Counted from the first letter of the stretch, positions 52,456 through 61,492 are shown. The stretch: DNA of 64,000 bases from Phenylobacterium sp. (GCF_030680185.1 NZ_JAUXVZ010000030.1:124001-188000), one strand, 5' to 3'. The notes: generated from the letters alone by a model not told the origin. Numbers and translations: made by a program.

Positions 52456-53829
52456 ATGTGGTTTTTCCGCAAGTGTCTCGGCTTGGTCCTTCTCTTGGCC
52501 GTTCCGCTGGCTGCGGCGGCCGAGCCCTGCGGCGACTTCGGGGAAAGCCGCCCCCTTTCCATACCGGTTACCTACGCGTCGGGTCCTGGCGAGCGGGAGC
52601 TCTACGCCGAAAGCCATGCGCTGATCCTGGCGGCGAGCGCCTATGAGCATTGGGATCGACTGGGCTCGGTGCCGGCCGAGACCCAGGACCTGGTGGACAC
52701 CCTGGTCGCCCAGGGCTTTCACGTCCGCGTGGTCTGCGACCCCCGGGGCGGTGAAAACGGAGGACTGGGGGAGGTCGCGCGTTTTCTGAAGGCGTACGGC
52801 AAGGCCGATGCGCGGCTGATCATCTTCATGACCGGCCATGGCTGGGTCGAACCCCGCAAGACCATTGGCTATTATGCGGGCGTCGACAGTCCGCTGGCGG
52901 GCCAGGACGCCGCGGCCCTTAGCCTTTCGTCCGAACGGGTCATCGCCCTGGCTCGGGGCGCAAGCCCCCTGCACCTGCTGTTCGTGGTGGACGCCTGCTA
53001 CTCGGCGGCGATCTTCACCACGAAGGGGGGTGAGCGGCCCCTGCGCGCCATCAGTCTGATCGACTACGAGGCGCTGGCCAAACCCACGCGCAGCTTCATC
53101 ACCGCCGGCTCCACGGACCAGGAAACCCCCAGCCCCAGCATCTTCACCCCGGCCTTCGTCCTGGGCGTCTCCGGCTTCGCCGACCTGAACGGGGACGGTC
53201 TGGTCCGGGGCGCCGAACTGGCGGCGTGGCTCAGGGACAAGGTCGCCAACAGCACCGGCAGGGCGACGACGCCCATCGCCGGCCATGTGCCCCTGACGCC
53301 TGGCGAAATTGTCAGCGGCGGCGGCGATATCGTCTTCAAGTACGATCAGGCGCTGCGGCCGACGGCGCCGGACCGCCTGCGCAGTCCCGGGGCCGGCTGG
53401 ATCGAGAGGCCCGCGGCGCCGATCGAAACTCCGCCTGAAGCCGCCTGGCCAGATCCGCGCTACGAGGTGACCTACTTCCAGAAGGCCAGCGACGGCGACA
53501 GGGTCATCGCCGCCCTCGACGCCGCAGGAACCCCCTATGCGAGCACCAAGGCGCTGCTGGCCGGACCCCAGCGTGTGACCAACGGGCTGGCCTGCCATCC
53601 TGACGCGCCCGTCGAGGTCGTGAGAGCCGCCGCCCGCGCGCTGATCGAAGGCGGCGTGCCTCTGAAGATCATCGATCAGGCCACCCTTCGCCTGCAGGAA
53701 CGCCGCTTCATGCTGCAGGCCCTGAGCTTCGGCCGCTTCGAGAGCGCCGCCTACCGCCCCCTGACCCTGCAGGATCTGGAGCGTCTCGAGGGCTGCCCCA
53801 ACGAGTTCGCCTTCCGATCGGCCAGCTAG
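52456..53829 (+). CDS. Secreted caspase-family (C14-like) protein
   Basis: A 457-residue exported protein. The signal peptide is at about 1-22 (LGLVLLLAVPLAAAA). The caspase-like domain begins HALILAASAYEHWDRLGSV, with ETQDLVDTLVAQGFHVRVV. The catalytic pair is His128 (IIFMTGHGWVEP) and Cys181 (LLFVVDACYSAAIF). Later features are GSTDQETPSPSIFTPAFV and the acidic LNGDGLVRGAEL, which looks like an EF-hand-type or Asp-rich loop. The C-terminal 110 residues form a separate domain of unknown type. GAGGAGG precedes the ATG. It is followed 32 bases later by a secreted CHAP protein. The target is unknown. Confidence 0.85.
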   Translation: MWFFRKCLGLVLLLAVPLAAAAEPCGDFGESRPLSIPVTYASGPGERELYAESHALILAASAYEHWDRLGSVPAETQDLVDTLVAQGFHVRVVCDPRGGENGGLGEVARFLKAYGKADARLIIFMTGHGWVEPRKTIGYYAGVDSPLAGQDAAALSLSSERVIALARGASPLHLLFVVDACYSAAIFTTKGGERPLRAISLIDYEALAKPTRSFITAGSTDQETPSPSIFTPAFVLGVSGFADLNGDGLVRGAELAAWLRDKVANSTGRATTPIAGHVPLTPGEIVSGGGDIVFKYDQALRPTAPDRLRSPGAGWIERPAAPIETPPEAAWPDPRYEVTYFQKASDGDRVIAALDAAGTPYASTKALLAGPQRVTNGLACHPDAPVEVVRAAARALIEGGVPLKIIDQATLRLQERRFMLQALSFGRFESAAYRPLTLQDLERLEGCPNEFAFRSAS

Positions 53830-53861
53830 GCCGGCCAGCACAAGTTTCTGAGAGAAGCGCC

Positions 53862-54680
53862 ATGACCATGACCGCCCCGACGATGCCACGCCGGTCCCTG
53901 CTCGCCCTCGGCGCCCTGACGGCGGCGGCCCTCGCCGGAGCCCCTGCCCGCGCACAACCCGTCGACATGGAAGATGGACCAGACCCCGCCGATAGCCTGG
54001 TGACGGAACAGCAGTCTGGCGACGCCCGCCTGGCCAGCGAAAGCCTGACCTTTAACCCCGTCGCCCTGCTCCGCGACGTCCAGGGAGCGAGCAAGGCGGC
54101 CTTTGAGCCCCGGATTTCGGACTTCGCGCCGACCCTTCTCACGACCCTTGGGACGGACTTTGTCGGCAAGAGCCGCGCGCAGAACCGGGGTGAGATCACG
54201 GCCTATCTCGGCCTGTTCGACCTGCCCTTCTCCACACCCCAGGGGCCTGTGCCCTTCTGCGCGGCCGGGCTGTCCTACGCCTCGGCCAGCGTCTATGCGA
54301 AGGCCAAGGGCGTGACGGTGTCGCGCTCTTCGCTGCGAAGCCTGCTGGGCGATATCGACCACCATCACTTCTATCCCACCCCGTCGGTCATCGACATGAT
54401 GTACGTCGCCATGGGCAAGCGGCGATGGGTCCGGCGTCAGGACGCGACGGGCAATCTGGCCGCCCGGCCCGGCTGGATCGTGGTCTTTAACTGGAATCAG
54501 GACGGCAAGCCGGACCATGTCGGGATCGTCGAGCGGGTCGCCGGCGCAAACCTCCACACCATCGAGTTCAACACCTCCGACACCGACAACTCCAACGGCG
54601 GCACGGTCGCCAGGCGGACGCGCCCGCTGAACGCTCAGGTGCAGGGGTTCATCCGGCCAGAAGTGGTGCGCGCGGTTTAA
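53862..54680 (+). CDS. Tat-exported CHAP-domain protein
   Basis: A 272-residue protein. The N-terminus MPRRSLLALGALTAAALAGAPARAQ carries a twin-arginine-like motif and an AxA cleavage site. The CHAP cysteine is Cys133 (GPVPFCAAGLSYA), the His is His219 (GKPDHVGIVE), and the third residue lies in IEFNTSD. CHAP enzymes cut peptidoglycan amide or peptide bonds, so a periplasmic wall role is likely. It follows the caspase-like gene by 32 bases on the same strand and is probably cotranscribed. The ATG at 53868 is an equally good start. Confidence 0.83.
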   Translation: MTMTAPTMPRRSLLALGALTAAALAGAPARAQPVDMEDGPDPADSLVTEQQSGDARLASESLTFNPVALLRDVQGASKAAFEPRISDFAPTLLTTLGTDFVGKSRAQNRGEITAYLGLFDLPFSTPQGPVPFCAAGLSYASASVYAKAKGVTVSRSSLRSLLGDIDHHHFYPTPSVIDMMYVAMGKRRWVRRQDATGNLAARPGWIVVFNWNQDGKPDHVGIVERVAGANLHTIEFNTSDTDNSNGGTVARRTRPLNAQVQGFIRPEVVRAV

Positions 54681-54907
54681 ACCTCGCGCCTTCCGACACG
54701 TCCAACAGGCCCGGCCGCGGCTTGCCATCTGGCGCGGAGCGGCCAAGGCTCTAGACTGGCGTGCGGCCGCCCTCTGGCCGTCTGCTGCGCCTGGTCCATG
54801 CCCCTCACCGCCATCGTCGCCATTCTACCCCTGCGGGCGCTTACCGACTCCCGCGGCCTGCTGGCGTGGGCGGATCCAACCGGTGGTCTTCACCCGGCCA
54901 GACCCCG

Positions 54908-55327
54908 ATGCTGAAGATCACGGACGCCGTCGCCATCGCGGACGACGAGTTCACCGAGCGGATGGTCAAGGCCAGCGGGCCGGGCGGGCAGCACGTCAAC
55001 AAGACGTCCAACGCCGTGGAGCTGCGCTTTGATGTTGGCAGGTCCAGCCTGGCGGACGATGTGAAGGCCCGGCTGAGGCGGCTGTCGGGCAGCCGCCTGT
55101 CGAACGACGACGTGCTGATCCTCTTTTCGCAGGGCTCGCGGTCACTGGAGATGAACCGGCAGGAGGCCCGCGAGCGGCTGGCCGATCTGATCCGTCAGGC
55201 GCTGCATCGCCCCAAGGCGCGCCGCCCGACCAAGCCCACCAAGGCATCCAAGCTGCGCCGGCTCGACAGCAAGACCCGCCGCAGCGGGCTTAAATCCATG
55301 CGGGGCAGGCCGAGCAAGGACGACTGA
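54908..55327 (+). CDS. arfB: Alternative ribosome-rescue factor ArfB
   Basis: Peptidyl-tRNA hydrolase that frees ribosomes stalled without a stop codon, the tmRNA-independent route. 139 aa. The GGQ is at residues 26-28 ([19 protein letters not shown]). The basic C-terminal tail (RPTKPTKASKLRRLDSKTRR, ending GRPSKDD) is what inserts into the empty mRNA channel. The size matches ArfB/YaeJ and not RF1/RF2. The ATG at 54908 is used. The open frame upstream has no family similarity. The 227 bases before it hold no convincing gene. Confidence 0.95.
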   Translation: MLKITDAVAIADDEFTERMVKASGPGGQHVNKTSNAVELRFDVGRSSLADDVKARLRRLSGSRLSNDDVLILFSQGSRSLEMNRQEARERLADLIRQALHRPKARRPTKPTKASKLRRLDSKTRRSGLKSMRGRPSKDD

Positions 55328-55348
55328 GCGCCGCGCGCTGTCGGCGCT

Positions 55349-55879
55349 TCAGTCCAGCGCCCCGACATAGGGCAGGCCGCGCAGCTGGCCAGCGGCGTCC
55401 ATGCCATATCCGACCAGGAAGCGCGGCGGCGCGGTCCAGGCGACGAAGTCCGGCTCGATGGCCCGGGGCGTCGGCCAGGGCTTGGTGGCGAAGACGCAGG
55501 TCAGCACCTCGGATGCTCCGGAGTCCCGCACCAAACGGGCGGCCTCGCTCAGGGACAGGCCGGTGTCGATCACGTCGTCGACGATCAGGGCGCGGCGCCC
55601 CTCCAGGGGGCGTTGCAGGTCGGCCCGCACCTCGCAGCGGCCCAGGCTGGCGCGGGCGTCGCCATAGGAGGCCAGCCACAGGGCGTCGAAGCGTACATTG
55701 CGCCCAGCCCGGGCCAGGGCCCGGGTCAGGTCGGCGCAGAACCACAGGCCGCCGGTGAGCAGGCAGATGACCACGGTGTCGTCGTCGATCCGCGGCGCGA
55801 TCTGCTGGGCCAGGGCCTCGACCCGGCGGGCGACCTCCGCCTCGTCCAGCAGGACCTCCGGGGTCCGCTCAGCCGTCAT
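55349..55879 (-). CDS. hpt: Hypoxanthine-type phosphoribosyltransferase
   Basis: Purine salvage enzyme that joins PRPP to hypoxanthine or guanine. 176 aa. The PRPP-binding motif is ALIVDDVIDTGLSLSEAARL, preceded by the flexible-loop segment LWLASYGDARAS and the N-terminal LLTGGLWFCADLTRAL. The end FLVGYGMDAAGQLRGLPYVG is characteristic of HPRT. Its first 11 bases overlap the end of the zinc-ribbon gene upstream, so the two form an operon. Confidence 0.92.
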   Translation of the reverse strand: MTAERTPEVLLDEAEVARRVEALAQQIAPRIDDDTVVICLLTGGLWFCADLTRALARAGRNVRFDALWLASYGDARASLGRCEVRADLQRPLEGRRALIVDDVIDTGLSLSEAARLVRDSGASEVLTCVFATKPWPTPRAIEPDFVAWTAPPRFLVGYGMDAAGQLRGLPYVGALD

Positions 55880-56741
55880 GATGGGCCTGCGCCTCGTGAT
55901 CGTCGGCCGGCAGGGGCTTGGCGTCCAGCACCTCTCGGGCCTCGATGGCCGGGTCGGCGGCCTCGGCCGCGCCGCGCAGATCCAGGGCCGCAGGCTCGGC
56001 CGGCGGTTCGGCGGCGGCGCGCAGTTCGGCGAAGCTGATCTCCAGGTCGGCCGCCGTGCCGGGGGGGTCGATGATGGCGATGGCGAAGTGGCGGGTCTCG
56101 CCCGGCGGAATGTTGGGGTCGGCGGCCCGGGCGACCTTGGTCGCCACGGCCGCGCCGGACTTGTCCAGCAGGCGGATCTGCAACGGCGGGGCGGTGATGG
56201 TGCGGTCTTCGATATTGCGGATCATGCCCGAGACCGAAAGCGCGGCATGGCCGTCATGCAGGGCCGGTTCGAACTCGACCCCCTCGATCGCCAGGCCGAT
56301 GCTGTTGACCGGCAGGCCGACGCTGGCGAAGGCGCCGGCCGAGCTGGGCCACAGGCGGACCACATCCACCCGGAAAACCACCGCCACGGCGATCATCAGG
56401 GCCAGGGCCGCCGACATGCCGGCCCAGACGACGCCGGTGGCGGCGGCCTCGCGCAGGCGGCGGTTGTCATCGGCCTTGGCGCGGAACGCCTTGGGCAGGG
56501 CCACGCCGCCCTCGGCCGCCGCCGCGGTCTTTTCGGGGTCGGCTTGATCGGTGGAGGTTGTAGGGGTATCGGCGGGGGCGGGCTCAATCTGGGCGGCCGG
56601 AAGGGCCGTGTTCAGTTCGATCTCGCGGCGCGCCGTCCACCGATGGCCGCAGCTCGCGCACTTCACGACGCGCCCATCCTCGGGAATCTTCGCGTCGTCC
56701 ACGAAATAGCTGGTGGAGCAGTCTGGACAGGTCAGTATCAT
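55869..56741 (-). CDS. MJ0042-type zinc-ribbon membrane protein (DUF3426-like)
   Basis: A 290-residue protein. The N-terminal zinc ribbon has four Cys (ILTCPDCSTSYFVDDAKI, then RVVKCASCGHRW). A Pro/Ala/Thr-rich linker follows, then one membrane helix near residue 105 (VVWAGMSAALALMIAVAVVF), and a DUF3426-like periplasmic beta domain (SVSGMIRNIEDRTI, then VARAADPNIPPGETRHFAI). Such genes sit next to ftsE in many alphaproteobacteria, as here (divergent, 56 bases apart). Function is unknown. It could link a cytoplasmic signal to the envelope. Confidence 0.85.
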   Translation of the reverse strand: MILTCPDCSTSYFVDDAKIPEDGRVVKCASCGHRWTARREIELNTALPAAQIEPAPADTPTTSTDQADPEKTAAAAEGGVALPKAFRAKADDNRRLREAAATGVVWAGMSAALALMIAVAVVFRVDVVRLWPSSAGAFASVGLPVNSIGLAIEGVEFEPALHDGHAALSVSGMIRNIEDRTITAPPLQIRLLDKSGAAVATKVARAADPNIPPGETRHFAIAIIDPPGTAADLEISFAELRAAAEPPAEPAALDLRGAAEAADPAIEAREVLDAKPLPADDHEAQAHHDG

Positions 56742-56797
56742 GGCCGCCGTATCGGACCCTCCAGCCCACCGTATCGAGGTCGCCGATTCCGGTCTCC

Positions 56798-57529
56798 ATG
56801 TCCAGAAACCCGTACGCCGCAGACGCGACCGACGCCGATGACGCCGTCGTGCGCTTTGACGACGTCTCCATGCGGTACGGGCGCGCGCCAGAGACGCTGC
56901 GGGACCTCACCTTTTCCTTGCCGCAAGGGTCTTTCCATTTCGTCACCGGCCCGTCGGGTGCGGGCAAGACCTCTCTGCTCAAGCTCATCTATCTGGCGGC
57001 GCAGCCGTCCAAGGGACTCTTGCACCTGTTCGGCCAGAACGTCGCCCAGGCTCCGCTTGATGTCCGGCCTTTTCTGCGCCGTCGCATCGGGGTGGTGTTC
57101 CAGGAGTTCCGCCTGCTCGACCATATGAGCGCCTTCGACAACGCCGCCGTGCCCCTGCGCATCGCCGGCGCCAAGCCCGACTCCTATCGCCAGGACGTAG
57201 CCGAGCTTCTGACCTGGGTCGGTCTCAAGGACCGGATGCACGCCCTGCCCCCGACCCTGGCCGGCGGCGAGAAGCAGCGCCTGGCCATCGCCCGGGCCGT
57301 GGTCGGCCGCCCCGACATTCTGCTGGCTGACGAGCCGACGGGCAATGTGGACCACGAGATGGGCCTGCGAATCCTTCGCCTGTTCCTGGAGCTCAATCGG
57401 CTGGGCACGACCGTGCTGATCGCCACCCACGACCAGGATCTGGTGGCCCGGTCGGGCAAGCCGATCCTGCACCTGGAGGACGGCCGGCTGGTCCATATGG
57501 GTCCCGTGCCCCAGGGCTTCGGCGGATGA
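56798..57529 (+). CDS. ftsE: Cell-division ABC ATPase FtsE
   Basis: ATPase of the FtsEX complex, which triggers peptidoglycan hydrolases at the septum rather than moving a solute. 243 aa. Walker A GPSGAGKTSLLKLIYLA, Q-loop in GVVFQEFRLLDHM, signature LAGGEKQRLAIARAVV, Walker B ILLADEPTGNVD. The N-terminus has about 15 extra residues (NPYAADATDADDA) before the core. It overlaps ftsX by ATGA. The M23 endopeptidase at 28.8 kb is a possible downstream partner. Confidence 0.95.
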   Translation: MSRNPYAADATDADDAVVRFDDVSMRYGRAPETLRDLTFSLPQGSFHFVTGPSGAGKTSLLKLIYLAAQPSKGLLHLFGQNVAQAPLDVRPFLRRRIGVVFQEFRLLDHMSAFDNAAVPLRIAGAKPDSYRQDVAELLTWVGLKDRMHALPPTLAGGEKQRLAIARAVVGRPDILLADEPTGNVDHEMGLRILRLFLELNRLGTTVLIATHDQDLVARSGKPILHLEDGRLVHMGPVPQGFGG

Positions 57530-58419
57530 GCGTCATCTTCGATCCCGCCCGCTGGCGCCCCGCCGCCTTCCTGCCTGAGCGGGACACCCGCGACAGCGCC
57601 CTGGTCTTCGTGGTCGCCGTCCTGTGCTTCATGGCCTGCCTGACCGCCCTGGGGGTCATCGCCGCCGACCGGGCCGCGCGGGGCTGGTCGGACCAGCTCA
57701 GCGGCGAGATGACGGTGATCGTCCGCCCCAAGGCCAATGAGACCCCCGATTCCGCCGCCGGCCGCGCCGCCGAGACCCTGGCCGGCGTCCCCGGCGTGGC
57801 CGAGGCCCGGGCCCTGGAGCGGGAAAAGGCCGAGGCCCTGATCGCCCCCTGGCTCGGGGATGTGGCCGACCTCGCCGACCTGCCCGTGCCGCGCCTGGTG
57901 GCCGTCACCCTCAGCCGCGAGACCCCCGCCACCGCCGAGGCCCTGGAGCGCGCCCTGCGCACCCGCGGCCTGGACGCCGTGGTGGACGACCACACCACCT
58001 GGCTCGCCGACATCCAGCGCGGCGCGGCGATCGCGCGCTGGCTGGGGATCGGGGTCTTCCTGCTGATCTCGGCCGCCGCCGCCGCCGTGGTCGCCTTCGC
58101 CACCCGGGCGGGCCTCGCCGCCCGGCGCGAGGTGGTCGAGCTGCTGCACCTGACCGGGGCCGAGGACGCCTTCATCGCCCGGCTGTTTCAGGCCCGCTTC
58201 GCCCGCATGGCCGCAGGCGCCGGCCTGGTGGGGGCCGCCGCCGCCGCCGCCCTGGGGGCTGGCCTTCGCCTGGCCGGCGGGGGTCAGGGGCTGACGCCGG
58301 TGCTCCCGGTGGCTTGGAGCGATCTGCTGGCCGTTCTACCCTGCCCCCTGGCTGCGGCCCTTGTGGCGGCGGTGGCCGCGCGCCTGACGGCCGCAAACCT
58401 CATTCGCGAGCTCGCCTAG
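57526..58419 (+). CDS. ftsX: Cell-division permease-like protein FtsX
   Basis: Membrane half of FtsEX. 297 aa with four membrane helices: one near residue 30 (LVFVVAVLCFMACLTALGVI), then three in the C-terminal half (IGVFLLISAAAAAVVAFAT, AGAGLVGAAAAAALGAGL, LAVLPCPLAAALVAAVAA). The large periplasmic loop (about 55-165) is the site that contacts wall hydrolases or their activators. Sequence identity across FtsX is low, so the call rests on topology and coupling to ftsE. Confidence 0.92.
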   Translation: MSVIFDPARWRPAAFLPERDTRDSALVFVVAVLCFMACLTALGVIAADRAARGWSDQLSGEMTVIVRPKANETPDSAAGRAAETLAGVPGVAEARALEREKAEALIAPWLGDVADLADLPVPRLVAVTLSRETPATAEALERALRTRGLDAVVDDHTTWLADIQRGAAIARWLGIGVFLLISAAAAAVVAFATRAGLAARREVVELLHLTGAEDAFIARLFQARFARMAAGAGLVGAAAAAALGAGLRLAGGGQGLTPVLPVAWSDLLAVLPCPLAAALVAAVAARLTAANLIRELA

Positions 58420-58426
58420 CGCCTCC

Positions 58427-59053
58427 ATGAAAACGCTCGCCCTCCTCTTCGTCGCCGCCCTGATCTGGGGCGCCGGGCTCCTGGCCTTCGCCGCGCGCGT
58501 GGAAACCTCGACGCCAGCGCCCGAGCCTGTCGCCGCCGACGGCATCGTCGCCCTTACGGGCGCGGGCTCCAACGCGCGGATCGCGGCGGGCATGCGCCTG
58601 CTGGAGGCCGGCAAGGGCGACCGGATGCTGGTGTCCGGCGTCAATCGCGAGGCCAGCCGCGAAGACATCCGCAATGTCAGCCGGGCGGTTCAGCTGCTCT
58701 ATGACTGCTGCGTCGATCTGGGCTTCGAGGCCGCCGACACCTTCGGCAACGCCCAGGAGACCGCCGGCTGGGTTCGGGCGCGTCGCTTTGACAGCCTGAT
58801 CGTAGTGACCGCCGACTATCATATCCCCCGCGCCATGCTGGAGCTGGGCTCAGCCCTGCCGGACACGACCCTGCAGGCCTATCCGGTGGAGACGCCGGGG
58901 TTCGACGCCCGCGGCTGGTGGCGCACCTCCGGCGGCGCCCGGCTGATGGTCACCGAATACATGAAGTATCTGGCCATCCTGGGTCGTGAGACGGTGCTGG
59001 GCCTGGGTCCGAAGGACGAGCCAGAGGCGGCCCCGGCGGCCGACAGCGGTTGA
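58427..59053 (+). CDS. YdcF-like (DUF218) protein
   Basis: A 208-residue protein with an N-terminal signal/anchor (LALLFVAALIWGAGLLAFA) and a DUF218 domain: DGIVALTGAGSNARIAAGM, DRMLVSGVNREASREDI, FGNAQETAGWVRARRF and SLIVVTADYHIPRAMLEL. The family includes SanA and ElyC, linked to envelope integrity and peptidoglycan precursor metabolism. It starts 7 bases after ftsX, so it belongs to the ftsEX operon, which supports a cell-envelope role. No enzyme activity can be assigned. Confidence 0.87.
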   Translation: MKTLALLFVAALIWGAGLLAFAARVETSTPAPEPVAADGIVALTGAGSNARIAAGMRLLEAGKGDRMLVSGVNREASREDIRNVSRAVQLLYDCCVDLGFEAADTFGNAQETAGWVRARRFDSLIVVTADYHIPRAMLELGSALPDTTLQAYPVETPGFDARGWWRTSGGARLMVTEYMKYLAILGRETVLGLGPKDEPEAAPAADSG

Positions 59054-59110
59054 TCTTTCGATCCGGGCGCCTGAACCAGGACGCCGCAAGACACTGAAGA
59101 AAGGCCCCCC

Positions 59111-59815
59111 GTGACGGCTCTGCGCTCTTTGCTCTTCGTGGCGCTCTTCTATTTGTGGTCGGCCGTGGTGGCGATCAGCATCACGCCGCTGCTGCTGGCG
59201 CCGCGGGCCTGGACCCTGCGGGCGCTCGATTTCTGGAGCCGCGGCGTCATCGCCCTGCTGCGGATCTGCGACATCAGGGTGGAGCTGCGCGGGCGCGAGC
59301 ACATGCCGGTCGGCGCAGCCCTGGTGGCGCCCAAGCATCAGTGCATGTTCGACGTCTTCGCCCAGTTCTCCTGGCTGCCCGACACCTGCTTCGTCCTGAA
59401 GAAGGAGCTGATGTGGATTCCCTTCTTCGGGTGGTTCGCCCAGAAGGCGGACATGATCGTGGTCGATCGCCAGGCCCATTCGGCGGCTCTGAAGAAGATG
59501 GTCCGCGACGCCAAGGATCGCCTGAGCGAGCCGCGCCAACTGCTCATCTTCCCCGAAGGCACCCGGGGACCGCCCGGGGTGAAGGGCGACTACAAGCCCG
59601 GCATCGCCGCGCTCTATCGCGAGCTGGGCCTGCCGGTTCATCCGGTGGCGACCAATTCCGGCGTCCACTGGCCCAAGCATGGCTTCCTGCGCAAACCCGG
59701 CGTCATCGTGTTCGAATATCTTGAGCCGATCCCGCCAGGCCTGAAGCGGGCTGAGTTCATGCGCCTGCTGGAAGAGCGGATCGAAACCGCCTCGATGAAG
59801 CTGCTGGATCTGTAG
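59111..59815 (+). CDS. plsC: 1-acyl-sn-glycerol-3-phosphate acyltransferase
   Basis: Makes phosphatidic acid from lysophosphatidic acid. 234 aa. One N-terminal membrane helix (LLFVALFYLWSAVVAISIT). The catalytic HX4D block appears in PKHQCMFDVFAQ, and the substrate-binding LIFPEGTRGPPG is intact, with HPVATNSG as the third block. The start is GTG at 59111, after AAGAAAGG. It follows the YdcF-like gene by 57 bases and completes an ftsE-ftsX-ydcF-plsC group devoted to the envelope. The stop is two bases from the convergent chaC stop. Confidence 0.93.
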   Translation: MTALRSLLFVALFYLWSAVVAISITPLLLAPRAWTLRALDFWSRGVIALLRICDIRVELRGREHMPVGAALVAPKHQCMFDVFAQFSWLPDTCFVLKKELMWIPFFGWFAQKADMIVVDRQAHSAALKKMVRDAKDRLSEPRQLLIFPEGTRGPPGVKGDYKPGIAALYRELGLPVHPVATNSGVHWPKHGFLRKPGVIVFEYLEPIPPGLKRAEFMRLLEERIETASMKLLDL

Positions 59816-59817
59816 GA

Positions 59818-60378
59818 TTAGCCTGGGCTCAAGGCGCGCCCTGTCTTCGGCCCGCCCTCGACCTTGGCCAGCAGGGCCTCCATAGCCCGGTCGCCGACAC
59901 CTTCCTCCCGCAGATGCGCCACCAGGTCGCGCAGATAGTCCTCGTTCGGACCTGACAGGCCGACCGCGCCAGTGATCAGCTCGGCCTGCCGCTCCAGCGA
60001 CAGGGCGCCGGCCCACTGCGGATGGCCAGTGTCGGAAAGGAAGACCAGGCTCTCCACCCTTCGGCCGTCGGCCAGCCGGATGGCCCGCCTGGCCTCCACA
60101 TAGGTCTCGGTGGGCTGCTCGCGCTCCAGGAGATAGGCGTAGACCTCGGGCCAGGCCTGCGGCGCAATGCGATAGGCCGCGCCGCGGACTGCGCCGCCCG
60201 GCGCCAGGCCCAGCACCAGGCCCGGCCGCTCATAGGTCCCGCGATGATGGACCGAATAGATGCAGAACGCCCGGCGGCGGCCGTGTAGGGTGGCGCTCGA
60301 ACGCTCGACAAAGTCGAAGCCCGGCCGCCACATCAGCGACCCGTAGCCAAACACCCAGTATTCTTCGTCGTCCGACAT
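59818..60378 (-). CDS. chaC: ChaC-type gamma-glutamylcyclotransferase
   Basis: Cleaves glutathione to 5-oxoproline and Cys-Gly in this family. 186 aa. It opens with YWVFGYGSLMWRPGFDF, the substrate-binding loop. LGLAPGGAVRGAAYRI and the SGPNEDYLRDLVAHL segment near the C-terminus are typical of ChaC. The catalytic Glu is expected in the ERPGLV or EREQPTE region, and I cannot single it out safely. It is divergent from the DUF2125 gene with 36 bases between. Confidence 0.9.
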   Translation of the reverse strand: MSDDEEYWVFGYGSLMWRPGFDFVERSSATLHGRRRAFCIYSVHHRGTYERPGLVLGLAPGGAVRGAAYRIAPQAWPEVYAYLLEREQPTETYVEARRAIRLADGRRVESLVFLSDTGHPQWAGALSLERQAELITGAVGLSGPNEDYLRDLVAHLREEGVGDRAMEALLAKVEGGPKTGRALSPG

Positions 60379-60414
60379 TCCCGATCCGCTAGAAGAAGCC
60401 TCGCAAACCCGTCC

Positions 60415-61449
60415 ATGTCTGTGCCCGATACCAAGCCCGCCCGCAAACCCCGCCGCCTCGGCCTCATCCTGCCCTTCGCCCTGCTGATCCTGGCGGTCAT
60501 CGTCTGGAGCGGCTTCTGGTTCTGGACCCGCATCCAGACCGGCGACCGGATGGACGCCACGGCCGAGACCCTGCGCAGCGCCGGCTATGAGGTGAGCTGG
60601 GGCGCGCGAAGCATCGGCGGCTATCCCTTCCGGCTGAACGTCACCCTGACCGACGCGCGGATCCGCGAGCCCTCAGGATGGGCCATCGCCACGCCGCGCC
60701 TGGAGTCCGAGGCCTTCATGCACGCCCTGGACCGCTGGGTGTTCGCCGCGCCTGACGGCCTGACCTTCACCCGTCCCCAGTCGGGCTCGGTAAAGGTGAA
60801 TGGCCGGGTGCTGCGGGCCAGCCTCGGCGACGCCGACCGCAAGCCCCCGAGCTTCGACTTCCAGGGGCTGGACGTGATCTTCGCCCCTGGCCCCGGCGCC
60901 CAGCCCTTTGCGCTATCGTCCGCCGAGGAGGTCGCCTTCCATCTGCGTCCCGGGCCTGAGGACCAGGGCGCGGTGTTCCTGGGGGTCACCAAGGGGCAGG
61001 CTCAGTTCTCCGGCGCCTTCGCCCGCATCGCCCAGGACGGCGACGTCGATCTGAAGTGGGACGCCGTCCTCAGCAAGATGAGCGCCTTTGACGGCGCCGA
61101 CTGGCCCTCTGCCGTCCGCAACTGGGCCCTGGCCGGCGGCATGGCCCAGATCCAGGAGGCCGGGCTGACCGCGGGCGAGGCCATGATCGGGGTCAATCGC
61201 GGCCAGCTGTTCGTCGGTCCCGACGGCCGTCTGCGCGGAACCCTGGACGTCACCCTGCGCGAGGCGCCTGAGGCCCTCGAGGCCCTGGGCGCTGGTGGAG
61301 TCCTGCCCCCGGAGACCGCTGACACCGCCGCGGCCGTCACCGCCGCACGGCAGGGCGCCGACAATGTCGCCCAGGCGGCCATCACATTCCAGGCGGGGCA
61401 GACCACCCTTGGCCCCGTGGCTATCGGGCCGGCGCCGCGGGTCTACTGA
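60415..61449 (+). CDS. DUF2125 periplasm-facing membrane protein
   Basis: A 344-residue protein: a basic start (KPARKPRRL), one membrane anchor (GLILPFALLILAVIVWSGF), then a large beta-rich domain (EVSWGARSIGGYPFRLNVTL, DGLTFTRPQSGSVKVNGR). This is the DUF2125 pattern, common in alphaproteobacteria, and its repeat-like strands recall AsmA-type proteins. No catalytic residues are evident. A role in the envelope is likely but untested. It precedes the aromatic operon and is probably separate from it (97 bases apart). Confidence 0.85.
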   Translation: MSVPDTKPARKPRRLGLILPFALLILAVIVWSGFWFWTRIQTGDRMDATAETLRSAGYEVSWGARSIGGYPFRLNVTLTDARIREPSGWAIATPRLESEAFMHALDRWVFAAPDGLTFTRPQSGSVKVNGRVLRASLGDADRKPPSFDFQGLDVIFAPGPGAQPFALSSAEEVAFHLRPGPEDQGAVFLGVTKGQAQFSGAFARIAQDGDVDLKWDAVLSKMSAFDGADWPSAVRNWALAGGMAQIQEAGLTAGEAMIGVNRGQLFVGPDGRLRGTLDVTLREAPEALEALGAGGVLPPETADTAAAVTAARQGADNVAQAAITFQAGQTTLGPVAIGPAPRVY

Positions 61450-61492
61450 GGCCGATGGTTTCGGCTGCAACTTTATTGCGTCAAGGCGGACT

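Noticed and set aside
54798..54914. A 38-codon ORF (MPLTAIVAILPLRALTDSRG...) just before arfB
   Set aside because: It has a plausible start, but no clear ribosome site or recognised family. Its length is expected by chance. Its stop lies four bases after the first base of the arfB start codon region, so coupling is conceivable but unsupported.
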